A DNA stretch of 64,000 nt from Gigaspora rosea (taxonomy: Eukaryota > Glomeromycota > Glomeromycetes > Diversisporales > Gigasporaceae). The stretch covers positions 100,601 to 164,600 of the forward strand of contig QKWP01000416.1 in NCBI GenBank assembly GCA_003550325.1, in the 5' to 3' direction. Each line of letters opens with the position of its first letter. Positions within the stretch are counted from its first letter, which is position 1. Below the pieces are notes generated by a model, which saw only the letters and a list, made by a program, of their open reading frames with translations, made no database searches and was not told where the DNA came from. The position numbers and the translations under genes are program-made. Below, piece after piece: positions 35,690-48,308 of the stretch.

Positions 35690-37233
35690 AGCCCAATGGC
35701 CTTGAATTGCTTGTGTATATTGTGAAAAACTCTTATATTCTGAAAAAGCTTCATCGGTCTTTTATAATTCATTAACACTTATCCATTACAAACTAATATG
35801 CCTGGTATTTCTTTATCTTTCAATCCTAATATTGATTGTATTCCTGAATTAAGAGTTCCTACTTGCACTTCTTGTAAAAAACCTTCATCAAGGTTTCCAT
35901 TTCCTCACTTATCACCCATGTCAAAAGAAATTACCTCTGTTCCTTTGCACAAAAGAAAATATCTTTCCTCTATTTATTTACATTGCTTTTTAGGAAGAAC
36001 TCCAAATAGTAACTCTTATTCTGAATACAGAAGTTTAATTGGTACTATGAATTACTCACATAACATTAGAGCATATGCATTATACTCTGGAATTATTGGT
36101 GCTTTTTTAGAAACAAATGATAATTGATAATAATACTAACAATTCAGTCAATAATTCGATTTATAATGATGAAACTTTACATTGTGCTACTAACTGGTTA
36201 GCTCAAAATAACTCTTATCTTCATTCATTAGCAAATAACTTAGTATCGAATGAAAGAATTCATAAATTTAATGATCCTTTTCCAAGAGCTACTCATATTC
36301 CAACTAATTCTAATGCACTTGCTGTTAATCCTTGTAATATAATAATACCAAATTACAATTTTCTAAATAAAGTTCACAATGAAGATTTTTATTATACTAA
36401 ATTAATGGCAGGTTTTATTCAAGAAAATGATAATTCACATTTACCAATTTCTACATATGATCCCAACTTAGAACCTTTATTGTTTCTGATTTATTTATGG
36501 ATGGAAAAGGTCACTTCATAATATATTAAACCAGACCCATTCTGATAAAATATGTTTTGAAACATATGAAAAGTATATTAAACAACAACTAATGAATATC
36601 GACTCAAGATAAAAACTTCATCATCATTGGCCTTCATGGTCCTATCTTCAATTAGAAAAACTAAAACATCACCAAAATACTCAACGTTTGATATGGCAAA
36701 ATCATTCAAATTCTGCTATTACTGAAAAGCTTCCAACAGGAAGAGATCTACTTAACTCTAGTGCTTATACTTTACGCAATATTGTTAATGAAAATATAAC
36801 AATTCCTGTTCTTTCTTTTGTACATACAGGTGACACCTACTTTTACCAAAAACAACTTCACTTAAATGCTATGTTGCAAAAATTTGGATTGTCTACTTTA
36901 TTTATAACTCTAAGTATGGCAGAAAACCGATGGACTCATCTTCGTAATATACTTTATAATAGTGATAATGGTAATACTTTACCTACTAATAGACCATTCT
37001 ATTTTACAAATTATTTTGTATATAGGTTTAAATCTTTAAAAAAAGAACTTTATAAAAAACTAGCTCTTACAATATTTGGTGAAATTACTAACTTTTTTGA
37101 TAGAATTGAATTTCAAAATAGAGGTGCTGCTTATACACATAGTTGTTATTGGACAACTATAGTAGTAGTAAATATTTTAATAAGTAAAATTTATATAATG
37201 TACTTTATTAATTTTAAATTGCTCAATAATTAA
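35690..37233 (+). pseudogene. Helitron Rep N-terminal (Helitron_like_N) relic
   Basis: Broken coding segments in three frames line up as the N-terminal half of a Helitron Rep/helicase. First is a cysteine pair CVYCEKLLYSEKAS (35705-35750) and CTSCKKPSSRFPFPHLSPM (35850-35920). Then comes a linker ending at YDPNLEPLLF (36480), and then the replication-initiator region (36550-37160), with LHHHWPSWSYLQLEKLK, LPTGRDLLNSSAYTLRNI, LFITLSMAENRW and YRFKSLKKEL. The metal-binding motif normally H-x-H reads GAAYTHS here, so the first His is Tyr. Stops and frameshifts (about 35700, 35795, 36115, 36500, 36610) and the absence of the helicase domain make it dead. Ends were not located. Confidence 0.75.
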
Positions 37234-37419
37234 ATATATGTGGTATTGTATATTATTCTATAAATTGTGAGAAATAAACATATAGATGATATAGTTATAC
37301 AAAAATCTTTGATATTAACTTTTTATAGTTTGATTTACATAGTATATTGCACACCCCAATATCATGTGTATACAATAACCTTAATTTTTATTCATATTTT
37401 GATTAGCTAATATTATATT

Positions 37420-37533
37420 GGTTCCAGTGAAATAATTCCTTCTAGTGAAAACTTTACTGGAACCACTGGAACACTAAAATTATTTGAACATCCAATGAAG
37501 TTCCAGCTTCTAGTCAACAATACTGAGTATAAA
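37420..37533. mobile_element. Decayed TTCCAGTGG hAT-like MITE
   Basis: GGTTCCAGTGAAA, CTGGAACCACTGGAAC and a CTAGTCAACAATACTG right end match the 17733-17873 MITE (right end CAGTCAACAACACTG). The left CAGTGTTG end is not recognisable, so the copy is truncated or diverged. Confidence 0.6.
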
Positions 37534-37782
37534 CATTATTTATTCATATTAACTTAGCAAATAAAGTTCTAATCTATAATATACTTTTATTCATATATAT
37601 TAATTTAGTTGAATCTACATTCATATGTTTATGTGCTTTCCAATGTATAGTTTGGTCTATAGTTGTTAGGCGAAATCTAAGGCTTTGTACTAGTAAAAGT
37701 CGAAACAGTGTCAAACCCTTGGTTTCACTTTCGCTAAAAAAGTCTAAAAAAAATGAAATAGCAAAAGGATTCATATTATTTC

Positions 37783-38690
37783 ACCAACAATCACTTCACA
37801 GACATAACACTATATTGACAAACATTTTACCAACAAGCTTTTTTTACCGACAAATAACTCGCTAACACTCAATTTGCTGACAAGCATGCTTTCACTGACA
37901 CATTGATTTTACCGACACATACTTCACTAATAGTTAATTTTACTAACAAAATTAACTTACCAACAAGCTCATTTTACTGAAAATAAAATTTACCGACAAG
38001 ATTATTCTACCAACAATACAATTTACTGACAAACAATTCGCTGACAAACAATTCGCCAGATGCATTAAGTATCACGGTTGATGCTAAAGTTATAGGGTTT
38101 CGATTTGAAACTATAAGCCCTGCTAAAATCCACATATACTCTATAAATATGAAATCTATACCCAAACTCTACCCTAACTCTATAAGACAAAGACAAAAAA
38201 AACATTTAAAGAAAAATTTAAAATTTTATATCAAAATAGGTCATAACTTTGGCATTAGCAGTAACAATAATTATTATTATCGTCATTACTGTAATAAAAT
38301 GTACAATTTTTATTGTCATTATTAATAAATTGTATAATATGTAATTATTCTTAGTAGTTTATTACATTGCTGTGGTCTCATATATTAATGAGTTGTATTA
38401 TCAGTAATTGTATTGTCAGCAAATCTTATTGTCAACAAATTGTATTGTTGGTAGAATAAGCTTGTCGACATATTCTTTTTTCAGTAAAATGAGCTTGTCA
38501 GTAAGTTGATTTTGTTGGTAAATATAACTGTCAGTAAAGTGTATGTCGGTAAAATCAACTTGTCGGTGAAAAGGAACTTGTCAGTAAATCAAGTGTCAGT
38601 GAATTTTGTGTCAGTAAAAAAGCTTGTCGGTAAAATGATTGTCAGTGTAGGTTGATGTTTGTAAAGTGATTGTCGATGATTTGATTGCTA
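37783..38690. mobile_element. Element with ~280-bp TIRs of TTTACCGACAAG-like units
   Basis: The left arm (37783-38055) is a string of degenerate 15-20 bp units around ACCGACAA/ACTGACAA/ACCAACAA. The right arm (38395-38685) is the same string reversed (TTGTCGGTAAA, TTGTCAGTAAA). Unit order matches at the ends (AATCACTTCACAGACAT against ATGTTTGTAAAGTGATT), so these are true inverted termini, not just scattered motifs. The core has a GGGTTTCGATTTGAAAC segment and AT-rich filler. Repetitive TIRs of this kind suggest multiple transposase-binding sites. Superfamily unknown. Confidence 0.7.
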
Positions 38691-39036
38691 CCCATGGCAA
38701 AACATGATAAAACTGGCGAAGCTAACGAAATTAAAAGCTATAAAGACTGGTAAATAAAAGCTAAGTATTATAAGTATTTTAAATAATTATATATTATTTT
38801 CTGAAAATACATTAAACCCATATTTAATAGTAGTATAACTTGTTTTAACAAAATATAGGTTTCTGCTTCTACCAGTAGTATCAACTTTTATGAAGCTTAG
38901 CATCTGTTACAAAAGTATTGGTCCTGTAATCTCTATGCCAAATACGTCAAATCCATAGTCTATCATTAATATTATATTTGATATAATATATCAGGGTATA
39001 TCGATATCTATATAGTAGTTTAGTTTGAATAGTTTA

Positions 39037-39175
39037 GGGCAGTGTCATTAATCACCTAATTATTTTTTATCAGAGGCCTACACCTTTCTCTTTCTTAATA
39101 TATATATAGTCAGGTTCTTATATAATTTTAACTTTTTTTACCCCCTAAAAAGTCATTTGATTTTTGTCACTCCCC
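39037..39175. mobile_element. Harbinger-like MITE copy 3 (TTA target)
   Basis: Same orientation as the 22004 copy: GGGCAGTGTCATTAATCACC to TTTTGTCACTCCCC, with TTA at 39034-39036 and 39176-39178. Shorter (139 bp) through losses in the C-rich tracts. Confidence 0.85.
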
Positions 39176-39289
39176 TTAGAGTTTACAGATTGATATCTTT
39201 TGTTAGATATCTTTTATTAGGGTTTTGCCTTTGTGAAGTTTCAACATTTACTATTAGTAGATTAGATGCATACTGCAAGTTGCAACTTT

Positions 39290-39640
39290 GTTCTTTAGAA
39301 TTAGTCATAGCCAAATTGCTAAATACTGAGATAATTTTTGAGTTTTTAGTTAAAGTTGTTTAGAATTAAATTCTGGTTATACTATCTTATAAGTGAAAAG
39401 AATGATATTTTACTGGACCTTGAAATTTCAAAATTTGTAATATTATGACCGATCAGTAAACCAATGGTCAATAACTGGTCATGTTATTACAAATTTTGAA
39501 ATTCTGAGTTCTAGTGAAAGTATCACTCTTTTTGCTTATAAAATAGTATGATCAGAATTTAACTCTGAACAACTTTAATTAAAAATTCAAAGTAAAAAAT
39601 AATCTTAGTATTTAGCAAATTAGCTATAAATAATTTTGAC
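39290..39640. mobile_element. ~340-bp foldback palindrome
   Basis: Arms around a centre near 39465 are reverse complements through ordered blocks: TTACAAATTTTGAAAT/ATTTCAAAATTTGTAA, CTTATAAGTGAAAAG/CTTTTTGCTTATAA and AATTGCTAAATACT/AGTATTTAGCAAATT. Non-coding; short frames inside are artefacts. Confidence 0.65.
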
Positions 39641-39716
39641 CATTCGTGACTAAACCCATCCTATTCACAAGATCGAAGTAGAGATTTTACTTATATAGAT
39701 ATTTTACTTAGATAGA

Positions 39717-39941
39717 ATATGGCTATAATAAATTATAATACCTGGGTAATGAATACAATTTTCAAATTGAAGTCTATGTAATTTTTATTATTATTAAATA
39801 TCAAAATTATTGCTATCTTTGTAATATTGATTTAAAATTTAAAAAGTTTTAAGTGTTGCAATCCTAATTGCAATATTAAAGATTGTACCCAGGTATTATT
39901 AAATTACTCAGTTATCCAGTAACTTATTATAGCCATATAAG
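39717..39941. mobile_element. 225-bp MITE with TATGGCTATAATAA ends
   Basis: TATGGCTATAATAAATTATA followed by ATACCTGGGTA on the left is mirrored by TACCCAGGTAT and TTATTATAGCCATA on the right. AT-rich core with no coding signal. Confidence 0.6.
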
Positions 39942-40896
39942 AAAAATGTTTATTCAGGTACATGCTATAAAAAATCGCAATTAATATTTGCTACAAGCGA
40001 TACTGATACTAGTATAGATATTATATTACTATCATACAGGATCAATATTGTCAATTAAAATTATAAGATAACAAGCTTTTTTTAGCATTATCAAAAAAAA
40101 ATTTGGTTACTACTATATAAAAAAAAAGCTGCACACCTGCGTTACTAATCACTGTCGTATGATATGAAAACCAAGTATATAATTTTGTATGGCCTTAGCT
40201 TTGTACTTTACTTAAATTTCTTTTATAAGGTTTTGTATTAATTATTAGCTTTATTTTTGGTTATATAGTAGAAGCTTTTAGTTTCTAACTAGACTTGAAA
40301 TATTAACCTAGTTTATAAAAAATTAAAAACTTAATTAATAAGCTATAAAACTATTAAACCTTTATTTAATAATATAAATTAAATTTGTACAATAAATATA
40401 AATTTAAATTTGTATATATACTATTAAAATTATTGGTGTTTTGTATATATAGTATATAATCAACTTTCTCTAAATACATTCTCTCTAAGTGCATAACCTT
40501 CTTAAATTCTTATTAATTTTCTGGCCCAAATATATACTAAACTCCTATAAATGCATTTTTTATTATTGTTATCTAAATGCAAGCTCTTAAAAGTCTGGTC
40601 CCGATTATATGTATTTATAATGAGTTGACTATATATTGTAAATAAAAATAGAATTTAAATAAATTGGAATTAGAGTTAAAATGTATTGTATATATAATAT
40701 TGTAAAATCAATTTCAAAATAGGATTTTATATAAATTTTAACCACTTACTATAAAATTTATAATATATATAAAATATATATAAATTTATTAAATTGTATT
40801 TTTTTTTTTAAAAATAATATTTGTTTAATTGTATTTTTTTTTTTTAAACTTAGTATTTGTTTAATTGTATTTAAATAATTTGTATAACCAAAAAAT
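39942..40896. other. AT-rich spacer with one pogo-like MITE
   Basis: The only recognisable element is the MITE at 40459-40629. The remainder is AT-rich with no supported gene. Confidence 0.5.
40459..40629. mobile_element. pogo-like MITE relic
   Basis: Left ATCAACTTTCTCTAAATACAT and reversed right GTCAACTCATTATAAATACA are similar, with TA flanks. Words such as CTCCTATAAATGCAT match the 187-529 family. Decayed. Confidence 0.5.
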
Positions 40897-40906
40897 GTAT
40901 AATATC

Positions 40907-41400
40907 TATTTTTTTTTTTGCTTTGGCAGTTTTGCCAGTGCTTTATTAAAATACTAAGTTAATACACTTGTTTACTTCTAATTTGCAAGCCTAATATCAC
41001 CCGGCTATCCTTAGGTGCCCAAGTGCAACCTACCATACTAGTTTAAGATCATTCAGAAACTAGGGGCTGTGTTAAACTAGCCTAAGTACTACACCAAAAT
41101 GGCTTTTTTCCAAATAATATTCTATCACCTATTGCCGACATGCGCAAGTTATAGAAGCCTTGCTTCTGCTCTATTTTCTTTCTTTTTAATTCTTCATTAT
41201 TCCTTCCTTTTTCGTTAGTAGAGCTTTTTGCATGTCTTGAATTAAAGTCTCTCTTCTGTCTTTTCTTTTCAATCATACTTCTTGAAAACGAAACCTTCAT
41301 TCCCTATCAGTTTCTTTTGTGTGTTTACTGAATTCCTTCTTTTCGTTCCTATTCTACTATTTTTTCACATTTCTTTCTTTAAATTATTTTATGAAAGTAA
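40907..41400 (-). mobile_element. 5'-truncated LINE 3' end
   Basis: On the minus strand, a basic C-terminal tail (41300-41082, ending FGKKPFWCST) resembles the tail of the 27422 LINE (GRRPFYYGL). It is followed by a 3' UTR with GGTTGCACTTGGGCAC and GGGTGATATTAGGCTTG, similar to GGTTGCACTTAGGTAC and AGGTGATGCTAAGTTTAGG in that LINE. It ends AATAAAGCACTGGCA, AAACTGCCAAAGC and an A tail. The right boundary is uncertain. Confidence 0.65.
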
Positions 41401-41765
41401 TCCCATCACAGGTCAAAACGATGCACATCGGTATAATATCGGGTACCCGATATGTATAGTATATATAGATGATATGTCACCGATATGTGTAAGATATATT
41501 TATATACATACCCGATATGTACTTGACTAATGTCGCATATTGGACACATGTCGGACACATATAGTACACATATAGTACACATGCCATACACATGCCGTAT
41601 ATATATCGCATATATAAATTCTGTAATGCATCATGTACCCGGTATATATTATAGGATACCTGATATGTATAGAGTTTATGAGGATATCGGACACTTGTCG
41701 GACACATATAGTATATATGCCATATATATATCAGGTATATATCGCATATAAATTTTGTAATAATG
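41400..41765 (+). repeat. CCGATATGTA-rich repeat, copy 1
   Basis: Begins CACAGGTCAAAACGATGCAC and contains ATCGGGTACCCGATATGTAT, TGTCACCGATATGT and two internal copies of a GTCGGACACATATAGTA unit (about 41545 and 41697). A reversed relative is at 51728-52050. No gene recognised. Confidence 0.6.
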
Positions 41766-43487
41766 ACGGTAATATTACTGCTTCATTTTAATTTTAATTT
41801 ATTAAAAGAGTCAGATCCCGCAGAACCAATAAAAAAAAACAAATATACAATTTTTATTAAATAACTTTAACTTTATTAATATTAATACCCATATATTTAA
41901 TTTATTATAATGCGATCAATTACATAATAAACCCCGTATCTTTTGCACAGTACCACAAAAAAAATAAAAAAAATAACTAAAGATCCTTTCACTGCGATTC
42001 ATAATATATATCCAAATTTGACACTCGGCTTGTACGCTAGAACCATTACAAACTTCCATCCTGGTTCACTCTACTTATATTCAAGAAGAAAAAACTGAAG
42101 ACCCAAAAAACGACGATGCTAAAAGCAATGAAACCCACCAACAAAAGCTTGAATAACAACGATATTGAGGTAGCGAAATTATACTCATAAAGGCAACGAT
42201 GATGCCAAAGCAATTATCTATTATTCTAGCAAAGAAAAAAAAATAATTTAAGCCCAAAAAGATAAATAATAAACAATAAAAGAAACTGCTTATCTTAAAC
42301 GAAAACTTGCAAGACGACGACTCCAAATAACAAAATTACACCAGAAAGTCCCAAAAGCTAAATCCACAAAAGAAAAAACATTAGTTCAAGCTAAGAAAAA
42401 GAAAGAAAGAAAAAAGCCACTATACCTATTTCGCAAAATTCCATTTCACGAAGTAAAGCCAAAAGACATGTGGAAATTGCTCCAAGATCAGAAAAATGTT
42501 AAAAGAAAAAAAAACAGAGAAACTTTAGTTGAAGAAAAAAAAAAAGTCACAAATAAACACCAACAATATTTATCAAGAAGAACGTCGAAAATATTTCAAG
42601 AATGAAAACCTAAAATCACCAAAGACGAAATGAAATCTCTACAAACGACGAAAACCTGAAGCAATACCGAAATAACAAAGCACGAACAACAATGCCAAAT
42701 GCCAGTTCTCTATACTCTGTAAACGACGAACCTACTATAGCAGCTCTACTAAATTCACTACTTAGTTTTTTAGTAAAACAAATCTACAAGAAAGAAACTG
42801 TTAGTTCAATGAAAGAAAGTTACCAAAGACAAAATTTCTACAAACTACATCACTAAAATGGAAAAAGCCTGAAATCGCCAACGACAACACCGAAACAGCG
42901 AGGCCTGAAATCTCTATGGACAATAGTGCCAAAATAATGAAAGCCCAAATCTCTATACTCCATAAACAACAACACACACTATAGTGACTCCACTAACTCT
43001 ACTACTGATTTTTCAGCAAAACAAACCTACAAAGAAAAAAAGTGTTAGTTCAAGAAAGAATAAACAAACAAAATGAAAAAAAAACTACATATCTCAGAAA
43101 ACCGGTTCTATTCTCTAAAAAAAAAGAAAAAAGCAACTGATTTTTTAGTGAAGCAAAAAAGAAAATAAAAAAAACGTGAAAAGCAAATCTAGATAAAAAA
43201 AAATAACAGTAAATAAAAAAAAAGCCTGATCATATTTATGATGATCAGGTTACACAATATAAATAAAAAAATTGATAAAAAAATAAAAAAATCAATAAAA
43301 CGATAAAAACAAAAAAAACCAAATACCCACCCAGGTGACCTGGTATTACTACTGAATTATATAGATAACATAAAATATATTTTATATAATTCTGTTACAG
43401 TGTTATCATATTTATACTGTATATTATAATTGAAAAAAAAATGCGACAATGATTTTTTTTAGTCTATCCTAGAACAATATACAAAAA
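41766..43487. other. A-rich stretch with weak coding character
   Basis: From about 42060 to 43240 the plus strand is A-rich, and one frame reads Lys/Arg/Gln-rich (for example LYLFRKIPFHEVKPKDMWKL near 42425) between many stops. This could be a decayed ORF1 of a LINE or simply A-rich DNA. I do not assign a function. Confidence 0.35.
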
Positions 43488-43680
43488 AACGGTATTGCAA
43501 ATATTAGTATGGTATGACATACCAGATCAGTATGGTATGAATGCAAATTTTATCAAACCGTAACCATACTGATTTGCATAAATATAGTATCATAATTTAT
43601 ATTTAAAAGTTGTACCATACTGATCTGCTATTATAAACAGTATGGTACGATTTGATAAAATTCACACCATAAAGCCGTAC
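43488..43680. repeat. GATCAGTATGGTATG repeat cluster
   Basis: Several direct and inverted copies of CAGATCAGTATGGTA and TTTGATAAAATTCACACC occur. The same words recur at 46718-46835, 49630-49745 and 62150-62395. Confidence 0.6.
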
Positions 43681-45256
43681 AAGCGAAATAATGCTTTAAG
43701 CCAGCTAATACAGCCGTGGCTGAGCCGGCTTAGCTGGCTAAGCTAGCTGATACAACATGATCGGCTGGCTAATGATTTTTTTGTATAAGTTTTCTCACTT
43801 TCCGAGTCTTGTTCTAGGAATCGATAGTAAAGAAGTTAGGTGATTTTTAAAGAGATTGAGGAGATTTTGGTAATCAAGAAAATTTTCAGACGTCCCAGAA
43901 CTTGGCTTTTTTTTTATTACTGCTATTTTTATAATTCCTGGAAGATCTAATAAAAATTGACCGAATGATGTTTCGGCTGAATTCGATAAGTTATTGATTC
44001 GGTATAAAAAAATAATTAATAAAGCTATTTTTTGTATCATAATAATCATTTTACGATTGTCATACAATAATGTCAATGATCATAGAAAAGAACCCAAGTT
44101 ATTATGAAAATGAATGAGCAAGAGCATTAAATAAACAAGAAAATAAATTTGCAAAATTAAAATAAATGATTAGCCAGAACCATAAACGGAGATACACATC
44201 CATGTATTAAATTTATGGTTCGAAGAGCAACTATTTCGCCCTTTACCATTTACAGTAATCGTATTCAGTAGTAATAGTTTCTATGCCTTTTTCAAAATAT
44301 TTTTCGAATGCTTGTCCAACATGATTGGTGTGCTTAGTTAGTTTGTACGAAAATTTATAGAAAAAACTATTCATGTTAACCAATAAACCTTAACAAGAAA
44401 TATAAAAAAGGAATAGAAGATAAATTAGACTTTTATAACAAATATATTACTCGAACCTGTGCTGCTGTTAAAAAAGTTAAATATGATCATGAATTGAGAT
44501 ATCCCAAATTCTTTAAAAATAAATTTTTTGTCTTCGACAAGAATGAAAATAATATTAGGAATAAATAAATGCCTTCGTTTAAATGAAAATGGACATCGAA
44601 AAATAGTTAGAAATGAATAAAGGCTTCATTTGAGCGCCAAAGAATAGGCTTTGAATTTTACAACTTACGATATTTAGTCTTATTGTAATATATATTAATC
44701 ACCTAATCTTATTAAATTACGTATCTGATTCTTATTCCCGAAATCATAAACTTAATCGAATCAGCCGAAACATCATTCGGTCAATTTTTATCAGGTGTTC
44801 CAGAAATTATAAAAATAGCTGTAAAAAAAAACATTAATCAGCCGTTAGCCAGCCGCTTAGCCATAATTTTGATCGGCTGGCTTAGCCTAGTGCTCATACC
44901 CAGATAACTCTTTATCTGAAAGGTTGTAATCTTTAATATAATCTAATAACCGGTTTTATATCCTATTTAAATAAAAGAATAACGGTAATGCATCAATCAA
45001 ATAAAGTAACTCTATATTGATCAATATAAAAAAATGATTTTGTACATTCTATTCTAACTTACGTATTCGTCAGGTATCATTAGTGGCCAAACAAAGAGAT
45101 CCAGGCGTATTTTAGAAATAAATAAGAGTTTAAAAAATCTTATTTTTGTATCAAAATTTTGAAATCGAAAAATGAAATGGGAGTGCTTAGAGACTCCCAT
45201 TTGACAAGATTAAGTAAAATTTTTTTTTATTATGCAGATCAACAAACTATTTAATA

Positions 45257-45781
45257 ATAATTTGTCACTCGATTATTTACAATACAAGACTAAAGAAAAC
45301 ATATATGGGATTTGTCTTGCTGGTCACGTGATCTGCAGACGTTTCATAGCATCAGTCTAGTTGTCCTATTACTGCATAACATCCGATATGTACGGTTGGT
45401 TAATAAAGTAAACCACCTACAAAAAAACTGGGGCCCGCAAGTAAACTATAGACTAATTCACAACAAAAAAATCTTTTCCAAATTAAACCATCTCGAGGGG
45501 GGTGGGCAAGAGTTATCAACAAAGCTAGACTTGCGTCAAGCTAATAGCAAAGACAAAAGAGATAGAACGATTTCCAACTTTACCTTTCTTAAAAGGCCAA
45601 TTTCTATGACCTCATACCCATTTTTAGCCCTAACTCATTACATCACTCTTAACAAACTCTTAAATGCATCAACTCCTTGATCAAAATCCAAAACTTTACC
45701 TACTGAATTCCCTGCATCATGAACCAGGGTCATGGTCTCATTAAAAATGGATAACCTGTGACTTCGTTCATGGCATCACAT
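45257..45781. other. 525-bp segment present in only one duplicate
   Basis: Copy 1 reads TTTAATAATAA then this segment then AAAACGATATTAG; copy 2 has the two flanks adjacent. The segment is GC-richer than its surroundings and contains an open frame (45312-45680, 122 codons) with no family I recognise. No inverted ends or clear target duplication, so insertion and deletion are both possible. Confidence 0.55.
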
Positions 45782-48153
45782 AAAACGATATTAGAAGCAG
45801 TATCAATTAACAATAAAATAATTTATAATAATGAATTTTAATTAAAAAATAAATAAGATTTGATTTGTACATTTCTTATTTGATAATTTTAATCTGAAAC
45901 CCTTATTATTATAATGTTACATGTTATTCTGAATTTATGTTGATTCTCAATTGGCATGTGTTATTCGTGAATTGTGAAATGTCATTTGTCATTTTAGAAC
46001 CGCTATCTATTTACCAATTAATAATAAAAAAAAGCGAAAAATAATAATAATAATGTAAAAAAATAAAAAAATAAATAAACGCGAATAAAAATGAATCACT
46101 AAATATTAATGCTAACTTTTCATATCTTAAAAGAATACATTCGAACATGTATAATTAAATTTTTTTTTATCCCGCTCCGCATTTGCTTTTCGGCAATAGG
46201 TCAGGTGTCTTGTCTAACCCGAATCTAATAAGTAATTATTCCATAGCTCATGATCTGCATTATGAATTGATGATCGAGAAAATCAAGAAAGAACACGTTT
46301 CAATTCAGAATTGAAGTAAATTCAGAAATGACTTGGAACAATAATAGTATAGAATAATCCTTTTATCACGCAGCATTAAACTTGCGCTTTTCTTATTGTA
46401 TTCCGTACTGTGTAAAGTATGTAATAGAAAAATAAAATAAGTGCTTACTATACAAGTATGTATTCATATATATAATATAATAATTGTTATTATAATACTT
46501 ACAAAAAAACTGAAAGCAGTATAAGTTTAAAGTGTAACTGATTTATATCGACCTATTAAATAAATATGATAAATGAAATATTAAAATTGTGTTCTTATTT
46601 AAAATACATTAAATTTATGATGTAGACAAGCTTTACACCGGGTGATGCTAGTATATAAATAATACGCAAATTAAAATATTTATTATAATTGTATTTTACC
46701 CTATATTGTCCTATANAACTATACTGATCTGCATAAATATAGTATCATAATTTATATTTAAAAGTCGTACCATACTGATCTGCTATTATAAACAGTATGG
46801 TATGATTTGATAAAATTCACACCATAAAGCTGTACGAGCGAATAATGTTTTAAGCCGGCTAATGCAGCCGTGGCTGAGCCGACTTAGCCGGCTAAGCTAG
46901 CTGATACAACATGATCGGCTAGCTAATGTTTTTTTTGCATAACTTTTCTCACTTTCGAGTCTTGTTCTAGGAATCGATAGTGAAGAAGTTAGGTAATTTT
47001 TAAAGAGATTGAGGAGATTTTGGTAATCAAGAAAATTTTCAGACGTTCCAAAACTTGGCTTTTTTTTTATTACTGCTATTTTCATAATTTCTGGAAGATC
47101 TAATAAAAATTGACCGAATGATGTTTCAGCCGAATTCGATAAGTTATTGATTCGGTATAAAAAAAATAATTAATAAAGCTATTTTTTGTATCATAATGAT
47201 CATTTTACGATTGTTATACAATAATGTCTACTATCATAGAAAAGAACCCAAATTATTATGAAAATGAATGAGCAAGAGCATTAAATAAACAAGGGAATAA
47301 ATTTGAATAAATGATTAGCCAGAACCATAAATGGAGATACACATCCATGTATTAAATTTATGGTTTCAAAGAGCAGGCGAGGGGTGGGTTGTGCCACTTT
47401 TTTTATACTATTTCGCCCTTTACCATTTACAGTAATCGTATTCAGTAGTAATAGTTTCTATGCCTTTTTCAAAATATTTTTCGAATGCTTGTCCAACATG
47501 ATTGGTGTGCTTAGTTAGTTTGTTCAAAAATTTATGGAAAAAACTATTCATGTCAACCAATAAACCTTAACAAGAAATGTAAAAAAGGAATAGAAGATAA
47601 ATTAGACTTTTATAACAAATATATTATTCGAACCTGTGCCGCTATTAAAAAAGTTAAATATGATCATGAATTAAGATATTCCAAATTCTTTAAAAATAAA
47701 TTTTTCGTCTTCGACAAGAACGAAAATAATATTAAGAATAAATAAATGCCTTCGTTTGAACGAAAATAGACGTCAAAAAATAGTTAGAAATGAATAAAGG
47801 CTTCGTTTGAGCGCCAAAGAATAGGCATTGAATTTTACAACTTACGATATTTAGTCTTATTGTAATATATATTAATTATCTAATCTTATTAAATTATATA
47901 TCTGATTCTTATTTCTGAAATCATAAACTTAATCGAATCAGCCGAAACATCATTTGGTCAATTTTTATCAGATGTTCCAGGAATTATAAAAATAGCTGTA
48001 AAAAAAAAACATTAATCAGCCGTTAGCCAGCCGCTTAGCCATAATTTTGATCGGCTGGCTCAGCCTAGTGCTCGTACCCAGATAACTCTTTATCTGAAAG
48101 GTTGTAACCTTTAACATAATCTAATAACCGGTTATATATCCTATTCAAATAAA

Positions 48154-48308
48154 AGGATAACGGTAATGCATCAATCAAATAAAGTAACTCTATATTGATC
48201 AATATAAAAAAATGATTTTGTATATTCTATNAGGATAACGGTAATGCATCAATCAAATAAAGTAACTCTATATTGATCAATATAAAAAAATGATTTTGTA
48301 TATTCTAT
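48154..48308. repeat. 77-bp exact repeat across N (48231)
   Basis: 48154-48230 and 48232-48308 are identical, separated only by the N. The equivalent place in the other copy (about 44990-45060) has the sequence once. This is the signature of unmerged overlapping contig ends. Confidence 0.85.

Noticed and set aside
37783..38690. CRISPR-like or satellite array
   Set aside because: Units are degenerate, irregularly spaced and in inverted orientation on the two sides; the genome is eukaryotic.
40897..41440. GTATAATATC repeated either side of the LINE end as a target duplication
   Set aside because: The right copy appears to lie within a separate repeat (41400-41765) that has its own relative at 51728, so the 10-base match may be chance in AT-rich DNA.
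41530..41751. Open frames rich in Tyr, Ile and His (41406-41751, both strands)
   Set aside because: They come from the CCGATATGTA/CACATATAG repeats and are open on both strands for that reason.
42081..42326. Ser/Phe-rich minus frame as a membrane protein
   Set aside because: It is the complement of an A-rich stretch with purine bias; no start context, domain or neighbour supports it.
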